Part shown: piece by piece, positions 34,075 through 46,696 of the stretch
Layout: every line of letters begins with the position of its first letter
Position numbering within the stretch: the first letter of the stretch is position 1
Origin: Nageia nagi
Taxonomy: Eukaryota; Pinophyta
Direction: 5' to 3'
DNA: 64,000 nt
Assembly (NCBI GenBank): GCA_050084985.1
Contig: JBITNC010000001.1
Coordinates: 149,916,001-149,980,000, forward strand
Notes under the pieces: generated by a model
What the model was told of the DNA's origin: nothing
Databases searched by the model: none
Seen by the model: the letters and a program-made list of their open reading frames with translations, nothing else
Program-made: the position numbers and the translations under genes

Positions 34075-35499
34075 TTAGGTACATCCGATGATTCATTATT
34101 TCCATATTTAACTGCCTTTGATGATGAAATACAAAACATTTTTTCTACTCAAGTAGTAGAGCCCATTGATTGAGCAACATTCATTAATAAACCCCATGTA
34201 CTCCTAAAGCAAAAAGGAAGAATATTGAGTAAAGTTACAAAAATGAAGAATATTAAAAATGTTCAAATATCCTATAAATATGGGAAGTTGGATACAACTC
34301 CCATGGCTATCAAAAATGTACATATGCAAAGTGATCTAGTTGTGGACCAATCCAAGTTTTTGGTTAACACTTCCATAGCTTCCAAAAAAAGTCTCCAATC
34401 CATGGAGAATAAGAATGAAAAACTCAATAAAAAAATTGAGTAGTATAGAGGAGACTTCTCTCAAAAGGATAAAATAATAGTCAGATTGTAAAATCAAAAT
34501 AATAAGCTAATCCAAAATATTACCAAGAAAAAGTATAAGCATGAAAAGAGCTTACAACATGCTAAGGTTAAGCTAGAGAATATGAAAAAAGAAGGTGAAG
34601 AATTGAAGGCTCATTCTAGCATAATTGACAAATAAAAGGGCTTAGAAGACTAAGGAAGAGTTAAAGAGGATAGTAGTAGTGAATAAGGCTTTAAATGATG
34701 ATAAGGTCAAGCTACTAAAAATTATTAAGAACTTCAAAAATATTTTGGTTAAATAGGTTGGAGAGAAACTAGTTAGCATGTCCACCTACATCTCTTTAAA
34801 AATCAAACAGAACAAGTTGTATAGCAATATAATGCTCAGACTACAATTCATAAACTAGCCTTAACAATCCCAAGATCAAAGATTGAAGGGATGCAAAATT
34901 GGCTTAGAACATTAATAGACAAAGATATAGCTACAATAACTCCAAGGCCTAGAAAAATAATTTTGATAAAGATCAAAGACATTTGTGATTTACAAGATTT
35001 GATGTTTTCTATAGACTTGGAGAAAAATTGATTAAAAATAGAGGTAGGTTTTGTAATTAGATTTTTTCATTATTTAATTCAATTCAAGGATCCCAAATTT
35101 TGGGAGGAACCTGATGTATAGAGTAGCATCAATTGATGGGTGGTGAATACTAAATAATTTTTAGAGCAAACATTATCTAAGAAATAACTTTCATACTTGC
35201 ATGAAATAAGTGACCTAACTTAGGAAGCAATATTAAGATTTTTGAATGTTGAAAGACTGGAGAATGAATTAATGGGATTTAGAGAAAATATAACCAAATT
35301 GCAAGCATGTCCCATTTTATCATAGGTAGATAATCAATATCTCAAAGATCTATACACAAAACTTTAGTCTTTACTTCCTTCAAATTTGATTCCACCACTA
35401 GAAGCCTCGCTAAAAGATTCATCTGGGTAGGCAAGCAGAAGTGGCTAGTGAAGGTTCTATTCTTCAGTAGGATGAAGATCCCAAGAGATTTCAAAAGAT

Positions 35500-37316
35500 T
35501 GTTATTCTTTCATAATTACACTTTGAAGAGGGTAATATTCTTTCAATTCATGATTCTTTCATTCAATCATTCATTGATTCTTTATTCTCAATAAATTCCC
35601 TTCTATAAATATCGATCCTTATTTCCTATTATTTGATATTTGTAAATGATGTATTAAATGTAAAGTATTTATACTTAGTCTTATTTGCACATTCTAGTTA
35701 GGATTTATTTTTTATCAAGTTAGATTCAAGTCATGTTCATATTTATGGGTCTTAATCAAGGGAAGGGCACTTAAACTCCCACCATTTTGTTGCAAAGTGG
35801 GATGTATATATTCATTTGAGTTATTTACGAGTGATGTAAGTACAAGGCCCAAGGGTTCCCATTTTATAAAATTAGCTAATTCATTTTAGGGAAATATTTT
35901 ATGAGGTCCATGAATGTGTCTAAGTCTAGTCTGGGTCTTATCAAAACTGTAACTATTTAGGTGTAATTCTTGTATACTCTAGGAGTTCTTTCTGGGCATT
36001 GTTGTATATAATTATTAGTTTAGAATCAATTCATTCAGTAGGATATGTTTTAGAACCCATAAAATTCCAAAGGAGAAGCTATACCTTTTGATAGAAATCA
36101 ATGGGCTCTAATTTCATCTAGTATTCCTAAAGGTCTCAATGGTGGAAAATGTTACAATGCTCACATTCAATATACCCTATCAATTTTAAAAGACAACATC
36201 ATATTTTTCAAGGAAAATTGATGAAAGGTAAGACTCCTTATATATCTCATAAATCTTGTCAAGAAAAATAATACCTATTGATAATGAAAGAAGACTATAA
36301 GAGGAAGGAAACACCTAGGTCCACTTAATCAAGAGTGTATGACCCCTAGGGCTCTACCACCTTATCAACTACATCTCATTTCCATGTGAAAAGAACAATT
36401 TAGCTTTAGGATTGAATGATACATCTATCTTCACCCTTATAGTGATCACAACTAGGAGCAATAGTGCAAAATATTTAATGGTTGTAGAGAGTTAGGTAAT
36501 TGGTGACTACTAATAGAAGTTAATTGTACCAATCAAAATAGCAAGCCATACTTCTTAATTTTAGAAATAGTCTGAGAAGATCAATTAAAAGATATATATG
36601 ATGGATTATGGTTGAAGAGGTACATATATTAGAGGCCTATGAATTCCCAAGATTTGGCACTAAATCAAAACCATATTGTATAATCAGTTACATTTATAAA
36701 TTGATTTATACATGTATATATTTAAGTTTATATTATTCTCTATAAAGAGTTAATTGTAGTCATTAATGATGGACAACCACCTATTTTGTAAATAGAATCT
36801 ATAAATAGTGGATTGTTAGAGGTCCAAAAGGTTGAATATTTTAACAAAGTTGCTCGATATGAGAAATGTTTTCATATATGATAATACAATATAGTGATAT
36901 TTTATCCTCTACATTTTGTGGCTATTATAATGTTTTGTAAGCATTATGTATGAAGCATTATCCTAAGTTATGGCTATGTATTGTAACTACAAGACCCTAA
37001 GGGTAAGATATTTGTTCTATTCTTAATCTTGGCAATGGATTACTACTTGTGTGGTAATGCTTGGTCTAATTAGTTTTAGCTTGCTTTTAGTAATTTAGTT
37101 TTCAATCTCTTTCCTTGTTACTCTTTACCTGATTTATCCCCTTTCAATTACTTTCTACTTTTTTCATATATAAGAACTAGCCTATAACCTGAAGATTGAG
37201 TAGAAAACCCCCATGAGTGCACTGTCCCACCACCTTGTACTCTTTCAAGGACCCTACTATTATAGGAAATAGAGAAGTATACTAGACCAAACCTTAAGGT
37301 TACATTATACTGATCA
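35500..37316 (+). repeat. 3' LTR of the large Tat element
   Basis: It starts TGTTATTC, ends TGATCA and is followed by AATGT. It aligns with 12,790-14,590. The CTATAAATAGTGG box is kept near 36,800. It is not palindromic here, so the inversion concerns only the 5' copy. Confidence 0.88.
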
Positions 37317-37956
37317 AATGTTTTTGCACCATCTGATTATTTTGCTCACATGTATCTCATTTCTAGTTATCCACCTTTTGATAAAAATATAATACCATCA
37401 TATGTGTACAAAATTGTTAGAAAATTAGAAAATAATAATAATTAAACATGTGTTATTTTTTCATAGATTAGTACCATAACATGACATACCTTAGAAATAC
37501 TAGTAGTCAACTAATTATCTTTTTTAGATCTAGAGGTAAATTCTTACATCCATAAATTGCAAGTGAAAAAATATGTTCTACATAAAGTTATGTATTCTAC
37601 AAGTACTATTAATCATTATATTTTGAAAAAATATATATTAATACCAAAAAAATAATTTATATACATATAATATGATAAAACCTTCAATAAATTATGGTAA
37701 TAATGAGATTTTAATCATGTTATTCTACCATAAGTAGTGAATGCTTTTCTTAGAGATGATTCATACTAAGTTAGTGTTCTAATGGTTTTAATAACATTAT
37801 GTACCATGTTCACTTATTCTTTGGATATTATACATCGTAAGTGAGTAGGTTCTTTCTTCATTCTATATGATATCTACAAGGCACACTTTGTGTTTATATC
37901 TCTTAAGTCATTTCTTATGTTAACAATATCATATTCTATAGCTATTGTATATTGAT
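37317..37956 (-). pseudogene. CACTA TNP2 transposase, middle part
   Basis: Minus strand from 37,956: VNIRNDLRDINTKCAL, then EPTHLRCIISKEQ, then SLRKAFTTYGRIT-LKSHYYHNLLK (compare the G-x-[IL]-x-G-LK-[ST]-HD-x-H-x-L-L box before DUF4218), then VEHIFSLAIYGCKNLPLDLK. It ends at the AATGT duplication and joins 12,787 in frame. To the right it is cut by the minus-strand gypsy element and continues at 47,499. Confidence 0.72.
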
Positions 37957-38730
37957 TATTGATATGTATTTTGTTATCACCTAGAATTTTTAATCTAAAT
38001 TAACTAAATACACTTAAATATTTATTGTACAGTTTATCTAAGCTATCAAACTTAAATAAACATACATGAATAAGGGAATACAATAGTGCATTAATAGAAT
38101 AATAAAAATACATTTGATATCAAGATGTAAAATGAGATACACATGCTAAAGAGAAAGGAATCAAGTGAAAGATAAATACCTATGTGTCCTTACCTATGTT
38201 GAGGTTGAGGATATGATGGTGATTTTGTTGTGTGAACCCCAAGGCCAACTATAGAAGAAACACTAGCATGGGTGCTAATATGAGAGCTCAGCATGGGCAT
38301 GAATGTTCCTAAAGAATTAGGTTCTCCAATAAGGATTGATGACATCAGATATAATGATAAGTCAAATAGAGCACATGGTCATAGATTTGGATAACAAATA
38401 TTACATTGAGTGATAATAATATTCTAATATCAATAGGTAACATTTAAAAATACCCAAGTGTAGGGTACCAATTATCGAGATGTAATCTTTACAAGCTTTC
38501 CCCATGTTAGAGATACTTACATTTATATTAGGCATGATTCACCATTCAACCCTTTGAATATTTTTTTAAGTCATCTTGATGTACTTAATATAAAACATAA
38601 GAAAATAACCTAATAAATATGTGATAATAAGGTAAAATATAACTAAAATAAGATTAAGTATGACTCAATGTGTGTGTAAAGTTGCACCTAAATGGGACCA
38701 TGTTAAGGGGATCACTTTTAGGTGTTAACA
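37957..38730 (-). repeat. 3' LTR (left copy) of the minus-strand gypsy element
   Basis: The plus strand starts TATTGATATG (a decayed TG) and ends GGTGTTAACA. It aligns with 46,697-47,498, for example AAATAAACATAC and CAAGATGTAAAATGAGATAC. It carries a GCATGGGTGCTAATATGAGA motif, also found in the other copy. Confidence 0.83.
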
Positions 38731-40879
38731 GATGCCTCCCTTTGTAAGTATAATGAAATTGAATCTTGAAATGATATTATGCTCATAAATGAAGTAAAGG
38801 TAGAGAGAAGAAAAATTTGACAGTTCCTTGGTTTAGTTGTTTGGATCATCAAGGATTTGATTATGTATATTGCCCCCTCTTTTCCATGGTTGTGAGATGT
38901 AATGGCTTGCATGTCGTAGAATCAACCAAGAGAAAATAATGAAACTTGAAAATGAGAGGCACACACTTCTAAGAACATATATGATTGTTAACTCATAAAA
39001 GATATAGCAGTGATAGTAAGAGAGAATATCATAGCATTTCATCAAAAATTATATAGCAATAATGGAGTAAGGATGAACTTAATATAATATGTATATATCA
39101 TCTTGAGAATATTGAATACAAAAATACTCCTTATTTCATTCTTTGATGCATACATAATAAATCATGATAAAGGTGTTTCCACATCATCATGGGGTACATT
39201 CCCCATTCTTAAATAGAACATATGTTATGAGAACCATATATGTTAACATCATCATGAGGTACATGCCCCATTCTTAGATGCAACATACAAATTATGAGGG
39301 ACTACATGGTGACTATTAGTTAAGACCCAACCAATAAAGGTTACTCAAAGACATGGGTGGTTTGAATATTTCTCAACCATATTATATGATTTTTCATTCA
39401 TCATCATGAGGTACATGCTTCATTCTCAAATATTGACATATTATGCAATCATCATCATGAGGTACAAGCCCCATTCTTAGATGTGATTTAAGAGTGATGG
39501 TTAGTTGAGACCTAACCAAAAAAGGTGAATCAACAATGATTAGTTTGAATATTTCCTAATCATACAAATAATTAAATTCAAAGTATAGATAAGGATAGGA
39601 ATACTCCTTATAACTTACTTGTTATGTTGATGTATTGTTATTTGACTTGATTTATGCCTTTGTAACCTAATGTTTACGCTAGCTTCAACACCGATGCTAG
39701 TGAATTTAAACTGGATGCTTCTATTATTGAAACTATAATATGTAACATGATATCTAAATATAAAAAAATATTTTCATACTTGATAGTTGCTGAAGTGTTT
39801 AATTTTGTGATGAATGGGTTGAACCCAAGATCGAATGTATGGGGAACACATCCTTATTTGATTGGATGTTCATTCATTCCTATAAAGACTTCATTATCTA
39901 ATATGTGTTAGTCCTTTATTAATTTTTAGACCACAATTAGTTAAAAGATTCATGAGTTTCAAGGTGAGGATGTGAATGCTAAGGAATGATAGCATGGGAG
40001 TTGGGTAGCCAATGCAGGCACTAATGTGAGCATGAATGTGAAGGTCCATTATGAATTTGGTCATAAAACATTTTAGCAATGAGCTTAAATGGCTTAAGGA
40101 GATGGTATTTCATGTTTTGGAGAGGCTAGAGGTAGAAGGTAGTAGTTAATTGGCATTTGCCTCGTTAATTATGTCCTATTTTGAGTTTAAATAGGTCAAA
40201 ATTATAACTTATTTATCACTTTCATTATTTGAATCCTGAGATTTGGTTCAGGAAAGTTTTATTAAATCTATTGAGGTGATTTAGAGTGTTGTGTGTGACA
40301 AGCAATGATAACTAAGTGATATTATTAGTGAATGGAAGTAATTTGGGTTAGTTTTATGGTTTTGACCTTGATTTTTTACCCAATTTTGGTTTTTAGGATG
40401 AATATTATGGAGCAAGAGAACCATAGGGCATATCTTCTCTGAAATAAGAGAGTTTCTACCCATGTGATAGGAATCTAGGGCCATCTTCTTATTTTTATTT
40501 TTCAAAATTTATAATTTTTGGGAAAAATAGATGAAAATCAAATGAAACCTAGGGTAGGGTTTTACACCTATAGCTTAGGTTAATTAGGTCTTAGAGACTA
40601 TATATGGTAATGAAGTTATAGTTTTACTAGATTGCAAGGGTAAAGGGATTTTTCCAACATTTTTTGAAAAAATTGATTGCAAAAAGCCTAGTGTGAGCAT
40701 TAACAGGGAGCTAGTGCAATAGAGTAAGTATTGAGATAGCAAAATGACTATCTAGTTGTGGCTATTATTTATGTTTGCTAAAAATAATGTAATAAAATTG
40801 CTACATTATATTTTTAATGAAATTACAATAAGATACTAATGAATACCTTGTTATTTTGTGATTGCAATATCATTAATTC
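38731..40879. other. Unassigned stretch with a tandem duplication
   Basis: It lies between the left LTR and the plant-mobile-domain relic. Apart from the repeat at 39,182-39,563 I see no coding motif. Short motifs such as GGCACTAATGTGAGCATGAA (near 40,017) resemble words in the LTRs of the same element. The region 40,600-40,879 would be the 5' region of the plus-strand gene. Confidence 0.45.
39182..39563. repeat. Four CATCATCATGAGGTACA blocks within a ~180-bp duplication
   Basis: CATCATCATGRGGTACATKCC followed by CCATTCT occurs near 39,182, 39,249, 39,401 and 39,446. A longer block with GTTAAGACCCAACCAA and TTTGAATATTTC recurs at about 39,320-39,380 and 39,500-39,563. The copies are unequal in spacing, so the array grew by more than one event. 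Confidence 0.75.
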
Positions 40880-42765
40880 CTATGGATCTCAAGCCTATGT
40901 ATTGGAGGTCAAAGAAATGTCTATCATGTAATAATAAGCTCATGGATGATGAGGTTGGTGTTATGAGACATGTTGATATGGTATGGGTCCTCCATGCTCC
41001 ATATGTTTAAGTGAAAAAGAAGCTACTCATGGCCTTGATGGAGATATGATTTGAAAGGAATAATACTTTTCATCTTCTTATTGAGGAGATCACCATAGTA
41101 CAAGAAGATATATGCAGGATCCTATGAAGAGGCAAACCATATTCTTTAAGGAGGGTATGATGGATGAATAATGCAAGTATTCATCCAATTATAATATTGG
41201 TCTTGTAGAGTATCCTAAGGGAAATAATGTTTCCTTCCTTCATTGTTCTTTTAGAAGTAAGATGTAAAGTTTTAGTTGAGTTCAATTAATCATGGTAGTG
41301 TGCATAAACAATATCATTTATCCATATGAGAATCATGAGTTCTTCCCACTTGGATTGATATGAATGGTTTATGAGATGACACATGGTCATCAATATACAT
41401 GGGCACATTACATCATAGCCTAGATTTACCATGATTTGCATAACTTTGTTATGATGTAGAAGAGTGGAAATAGGATGGCACGTTTATTTGTACTTCAATT
41501 TTAGGCTTGTGAATGTATCTTTATAGTTTAGCTTAGAGAGCTTCTCATGCATGGTATAGATATTGATCATTCAATGTGGTATCAATGGGAAAATCTTTAA
41601 AGATCACATTCCATAAGACCATTAAGGGTTACCGAAAGGTTATTGATAAGTTGATGGATGGTAAGTAATTTACCATATAGGGAATTTATAGACCATATGT
41701 GGGAATACCTTATTGGCCTAATGAGCTAAGGGATGAGCTAGATTAGGATTAAACACCTAGATACCTTTAGGTATGAAAGATATTTATTGAGCCTTATAGA
41801 CTTGAGAGGGTTATGAGGTTCTTTGGAAGGAGATAGGGTATTCCAATGGAATACAAGTTTATTTTGAGGATCAAGAAGTATAGAGCATATGATCCTAACT
41901 TGTATGTGACACCTCCTAAGTGAGAGGAGTGGCATCCTCCTCAATACCATGGGTTGAGGAGTGATACAAATAATTAGGGGGGTGAGGAACCCAATGGATC
42001 ACTTTTTGACTAGACTTACTTGACATGGTGGGTTGGAGTTAGACCAAATCCACTTGAACTATATGGAATAGAGAGTTTAGTGGAGGTTATGAAGGAAGAA
42101 GAGGAAGAGGGTGAAGGGGATGAGGAGGAGAAGCAAGATATGCAAGTAGATGAGCCACCACAATAAGGAGAGCATGGAGAATGGGATATGCCTATTCGAA
42201 TTCCCATCTTAGAGATACAACAATAGTTTGAGAATGAGATTAGTAAGTATACTTCTTTGTGTACCTACAATTAGTACTCATGCAAAAAATAATATAACTA
42301 ACATGCATGCTTTATATTTATTTTGTAAATAAAAATAAATTATAGTTGGATTATAATAAGGTGGAAAGATAACATGAATAGGATGTCCTATCTATCCTTA
42401 AGGAGTAGACTATTAAGAAGAACATGAAGATAGAGGGGTCGTAGGTTAGACCGGAGGGTCTAGAGCAAAGTGTGGAGGATCTACAAAAGATGAACTAGGA
42501 TTCACATAATAATAATTTATTGGGGATGATGGATCATGTTTTTGAATAAAATAAGAAGATAGAAGACTGGTTGAATGAGAAGTGATATCTACAAGCTCAA
42601 CTTGTAGCAATGGAGGAGCAAATTGGACCAAAGAGGCCAAGCTTTAGTAGAATGACCTCTAGGTATAAGAGCTTAAGGAGTGCTAGGAATCATCATGGTA
42701 CCACTAACAATGTTAGCAAAGGGAATTTACATGATTGTAGTTGGATGGTTGGATTTATTTTGAAA
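40880..42765 (+). pseudogene. Plant mobile domain (PMD)-like gene relic with likely intron
   Basis: It starts ATG at 40,880 (MDLKPMYWRSKKCLSCNNKL). A block MVWVLHAPYV, LLMALMEI-FERNNTFHLLI, EEITIVQEDICRIL (about 40,978-41,120) matches the start of the plant mobile domain (PF10536-type; compare LV-x-RW-x-x-x-T-x-TFHLP-x-GE-x-T-x-T-x-x-D). A later segment HYII-AQIYHDLHNFVMMQ resembles the same family. An acidic stretch (VMKEEEEEGEGDEEEKQD-like, near 42,090-42,140) follows. GTAAGT at 42,243 and TATAG at 42,345 frame a 103-base likely intron, with a 1-base phase mismatch. Exon 2 runs to about 42,765. TAG stops are frequent. PMD proteins occur as host silencing factors and as transposon-carried genes. 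Confidence 0.6.
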
Positions 42766-43900
42766 AGACAATGTAACACCCTATTTTTTTATTAATATAA
42801 TTGAAATATATTATTATAAATGCATGAAATGTTTTATGAAATAGTCATGGTTTTATTGTTTAATACTTTGCTTTTTTTTAATCAGCTAAGTGTTAGGGTA
42901 TCTATATGGTTAATAATTACTTTGGTTATGTAATGAATAAATAATTAATATAATGGTCTATACATTACTATAAGGATCCTATATATAATAAAACAAAGTA
43001 AATTGAACCCAGTGTGGGCATTGGCATTTTTAGGCAAATAGGAGATATAGTTATAAATTATTAAGTCATGGTGATATAAAGGCATAAAAATTCATATTTT
43101 GGTAACATAAAATCAAGGTTTTAGCATCCTTGTGATTATGGGAATGGTAAGGTGGTAAGTGGGTGAAAATGAACCTAAATACCCATAATGAATTTAAGGA
43201 CCAAGTTCAAGTCAAAACTGTGTTCAAGCTATTAGGATGGGTGATGAGAGATAAGAAAGTTTCTACTATTTGAGAAATATGGTAAGGAAAATAGTGTAGG
43301 CACTAGTGTGATAGATAGGGAATGAAGCTAGGTAGAACCTATTTAGAACCAATATACTCCTCTAACGAAGTTTGGACACAAAAAAATGACAAGTTGGAGA
43401 AAGTTACAGATGGACCTAAGTGAAAAATTGTCAAATGGAACTAAGCTAAGTTTTTCTTAGTAAACAATGACAAACCCTAATAAGGCATAAATGATGACCT
43501 TTAAGAGGATATGGTTGACTTCAAATAACTATTGGCTTCTTCATATTTTGTAGGAAGTCCAACATGCATGTTGATATTAGCATCTATGCACAACTACAAA
43601 GGTATATGGGGGTGTGATTCCTAGTGTGCAACAAATGCCCTAGTGTGGTTAAGATAAAAAAAAGGTGGATTGCATCCTATAATAGATGTGGGGATCTAGT
43701 GATAATTTTACCATAAAACTAAAATAAATACACCTAGACTACTACATACATATCATAAAACTATAAGTGACTTGAATATGAACAAAAAGGTGCACCTTTT
43801 TGCTATGGTGGAGGAATATTACTCATAATGTTGATGCTCATATTTGATTACTTGGATTTGATGAAAATTAGGAGTGGAATATTTAATATTCCCATGATAT
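42766..43900. other. Unassigned stretch after the PMD relic
   Basis: It begins TGTAACACCC at about 42,772, a common plant LTR start, but I could not find a matching copy upstream, so I do not call an LTR. It contains CAGTGTGGGCATTGGC and TAGGCACTAGTGTGATAG words, like those in the minus-strand element's LTR. Confidence 0.4.
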
Positions 43901-43949
43901 TATTCTTCTCATGTTGAGGACCTCTCAATTTCTTTAGCTTCTCATCTAA

Positions 43950-46260
43950 CTTTGGTTCCAGGAAAGAAACCTTCTTTTAATTAATTAGATCCTGAATCTT
44001 ATTAAGCAATGTCACATAATACTTTGTTGCATGTCCTCTTAATTGGTGATATTCACATAACTCATTTGATTGACACTCCTTTGGTACTCTTATTGTGAAG
44101 GATGGCTTATTTTTGGGCTTAGGTGGTAGAACCAATAACTTTCATTTAATCAAGGCCCTTGTGAACTTATCAATGTCATCATGGATAGGGGTAAATTTCC
44201 ATTTAGAAATTTTTTACCATTATCTATAGACTAATTTCTCTTTTTTTATCAAATTTTTGAACTTAAATTGATGCTAATTTTTGTTTTTATACTTTTTCCA
44301 CTTTGGCTACTATTTGTACTTCTTGTGACTCTTCATTTTTGTACTAATGTTGAGGTTGTGAAGGTGACTTATCCCTTTTTTTCATTGGTTTAGGTTTCTA
44401 ATCCATATCTGATATTGAATTGTTCCTTTTCAAATAATGCTTTTAGAAATGCATAAAGAAGTGGATTGTGATAATCAAAACATTTTTCTATGTGCTTTGT
44501 TTGAAGTACCTTAAGTAAGGCTATAATTTTCATGTCATCATCTACATGAATGTGATTAGCCTTTTTAATCCAAAATATGATAAACTTCTCAATAGACTAA
44601 TTTTCTATTTACTTTAGTTTCATCAAATCATTGAATGTTACCTTATTTGAAATATAAATATAATAATGATCACATAATATAGTCTTCAATTGTCCAAAAT
44701 TGTTAATACTAGCTTGTGGCAATTTACTAAACCATTTTTTAGCCTCTCCTTTTAGAGACAAAGAAAATAACTTGGCATGCAAGTCCTCATCCAAGGTGAA
44801 TAAATATACTTCATTAAAAAAAATGCATACATGAAGATAAGGATAAATAGTTCCATTAAATTTTATTAATTTCAATTCTTTGCTATAGATTAAGATAGTA
44901 TTTTGGATTTGCATACATAAGGGATTGTTGGCTTCCTTTCATTGAGTAGCTAGTCCTTGACCCTTTGCTATTTTCTTGACTTGTTGCTATAGCTCTTAAA
45001 TTTTGTCTTGAGATATTATTGGAAATGCATTCTCCAATGGTGGTGTTGGTATGACAACTTGAACAGATTCTCTTTCATTTTCCAAATGTTGTTCAAAAGT
45101 TTTACCTTCTTCAAAGGTTGTCAATTTTTATATAGGTTTGAAGATTTCGAAAGCTCCTATTTTATCATTCCTATCATGAATTATGTTCTATAACATGGAT
45201 GAGTTAAATCACCCTCTATTAGTATGAGGCATTAATATCATGTTTTTCCTATTTCACTTTAGAATATTTTTACATTTGATGTCATTTTCTTATTGATTCC
45301 ATCAAAGAATAGGTTGTATAGCTTGAACAAGTAGTCTATCTACTTCTTCTTCTTGATACTTTCACTCATATATACAAGTGTAATGGATTGGTTTCTTATT
45401 CTTGATATAAAATAAGACTATCTTGGTTTTATAATTATTTTGAACTCTTTGAAGCAACCATGTGTAGTAAGTATTTTATCTTTTCAAGGATACTGAAGCT
45501 TTCAATAGCTTGATCATCTATCAAATGGAGGAATTTGGTTTTGATCCTATTATCTTCCTCTAACTAATTTAGACATGGTGTATCAAATTATACTAGAAGC
45601 TTGTTGATTTCTTCATAGTTTCTAGGATCTTCTTGCTTACATTAATATTCAATAAAAATATTTGTATCTTCATCAAAATCTAGAACCTGTTCATCCTTTC
45701 TATTCTATGCAACTAGATCATTATCATTGTCTTCTAGAACTATATTATCAACCTAAGTTTCCTAATGAAGAAAAGCTTATAATGTATTAGGTTGAGAAAG
45801 CTTTTCATTGATGTTTTTTATTAGATTGACAATCTCTTTCTAATTTTCCTAATCCACATCTATCACAAGAATCACTAGAGGAATTGGAGTTATTAATTTT
45901 TCTTGAGGATTAGAGCCCATGCTAGGGTTGGTGCTTGCACTAACATAGGCATATGTGCTAGCTTTTGGAAATATAAATGGGTAAACATTTGTTATAGGTG
46001 TAAACCTATTTACAAAGAATACCAAATTTGTATTTTGAGGTGTAAGAGTCATATCATCAGGAGGCATGTTGTCCTTGTACCTATTACAATGCCATAACTT
46101 ATGTTATTTTGATACTTATTCATCTTTCAATGCATCAACTATATAATAATTTTTATCAATGGGTAATCCATTGAGAATCTTGATAAACCTATGCTTATTC
46201 TCCTTGGAATTCATAACTTTCTTAAATACCTCATTATCACCTAATCAAGAAATGATATCT
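43950..46260 (-). pseudogene. gag relic of the minus-strand gypsy element
   Basis: Minus strand in order: EVFKKVMNSKENKHRFIKIL (about 46,160-46,220), a Pro/Thr-rich linker MTLTPQNTNLVFFVNRFTPI, the gag core SLKGEAKKWFSKLPQASI with FGQLKTILCDHYY (44,609-44,914), EKFIIFWIKKANHIHVDDDM, and a zinc-binding motif CEYHQLRGHATKYC (about 44,020-44,065). The Leu-rich helix LLNKIQDLI follows, typical after this motif in plant gypsy gag. Stops and frameshifts are many. It packages element RNA when intact. Confidence 0.8.
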
Positions 46261-46696
46261 TCTTTAGTAATGATAGGTGGTTATTGATTTGGAAGAGTTT
46301 GATATCTAGTATTATCTAAATTAATCCTCTTATTTATTTTCTAAGCTAAACTATCAAAGCTATCTACAAAAATCTCTTGATCTAAAGCACTATTTGTATC
46401 TTTTTTAGTTATCTTCTCATGAGAGTTTGTAGATGGTTATTTGGTGCAAATTGTTTCACTTCACCTTTGAACCACTTTAGGTCTACCAATTATTTTTCAT
46501 TTTGAAGTTTTATTGGTTACATGATTAGTATGAAGATGTAAATTTTTATTTCTAATAACAAAAATACCTAAGTAATATAGTGTGAAAATAAAACCCTTAA
46601 AAGGTTTGATATTGTTATAGAATTGTAGTTTCGAAAGAAACTTTTATTCTAACCCTAATTAAGAGAAAAAAATCCATTAACGGGTGGGCATCAATA

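Larger units (their letters stand above)
22993..35455 (+). pseudogene. Unrecognised long ORF downstream of integrase, split by two insertions
   Basis: It starts ATG at 22,993 (MASAKKIEVAMKEG) and continues in frame after the Copia-type element from 26,871 (DANLASIHEEYLDNALEI). It runs with stops through NEVRKKLFNIEKSNFWHSSY (about 27,570-27,630) and GSYYEFMEKCFTLVMRIPIG (about 27,750-27,810) to about 28,059. It resumes after the second Tat element at about 34,082 (TSDDSLFPYLTAFDDEI). The last part (34,225-34,640) is Lys/Glu-rich with heptad-like spacing and looks like a coiled coil. The tail reads to about 35,455. Without the insertions it would encode roughly 850 residues. I see no transmembrane segment, env motif or known domain. 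Function is unknown. Confidence 0.65.
12790..37316 (+). mobile_element. Large Tat-lineage Ty3/gypsy element, nested and decayed
   Basis: An LTR retrotransposon about 24.5 kb long including later insertions. LTRs are at 12,790-14,590 and 35,500-37,316. The internal order is gag, protease, an RVT_3/archaeal-type RNase H, reverse transcriptase, a gypsy RNase H, integrase, then a long extra ORF. The protease tail (VVDISPLFGIYLS) and the extra RNase H point to the Tat/Ogre group. A Copia-type element and another Tat element are nested in the extra ORF, and a palindrome of 3.37 kb disrupts LTR and gag. Side-by-side reading of the LTRs suggests roughly 85-88% identity, so it is old. It sits inside a CACTA transposase gene. 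Confidence 0.85.

Noticed and set aside
39182-39480. CRISPR-like or promoter-like CATCATCATGAGG blocks
   Set aside because: Spacing is irregular and the blocks form part of a larger duplication; nothing links them to a CRISPR or a promoter.
42772-42785. LTR start TGTAACACCC
   Set aside because: The word is typical but no matching copy or end was found; kept as unassigned sequence.
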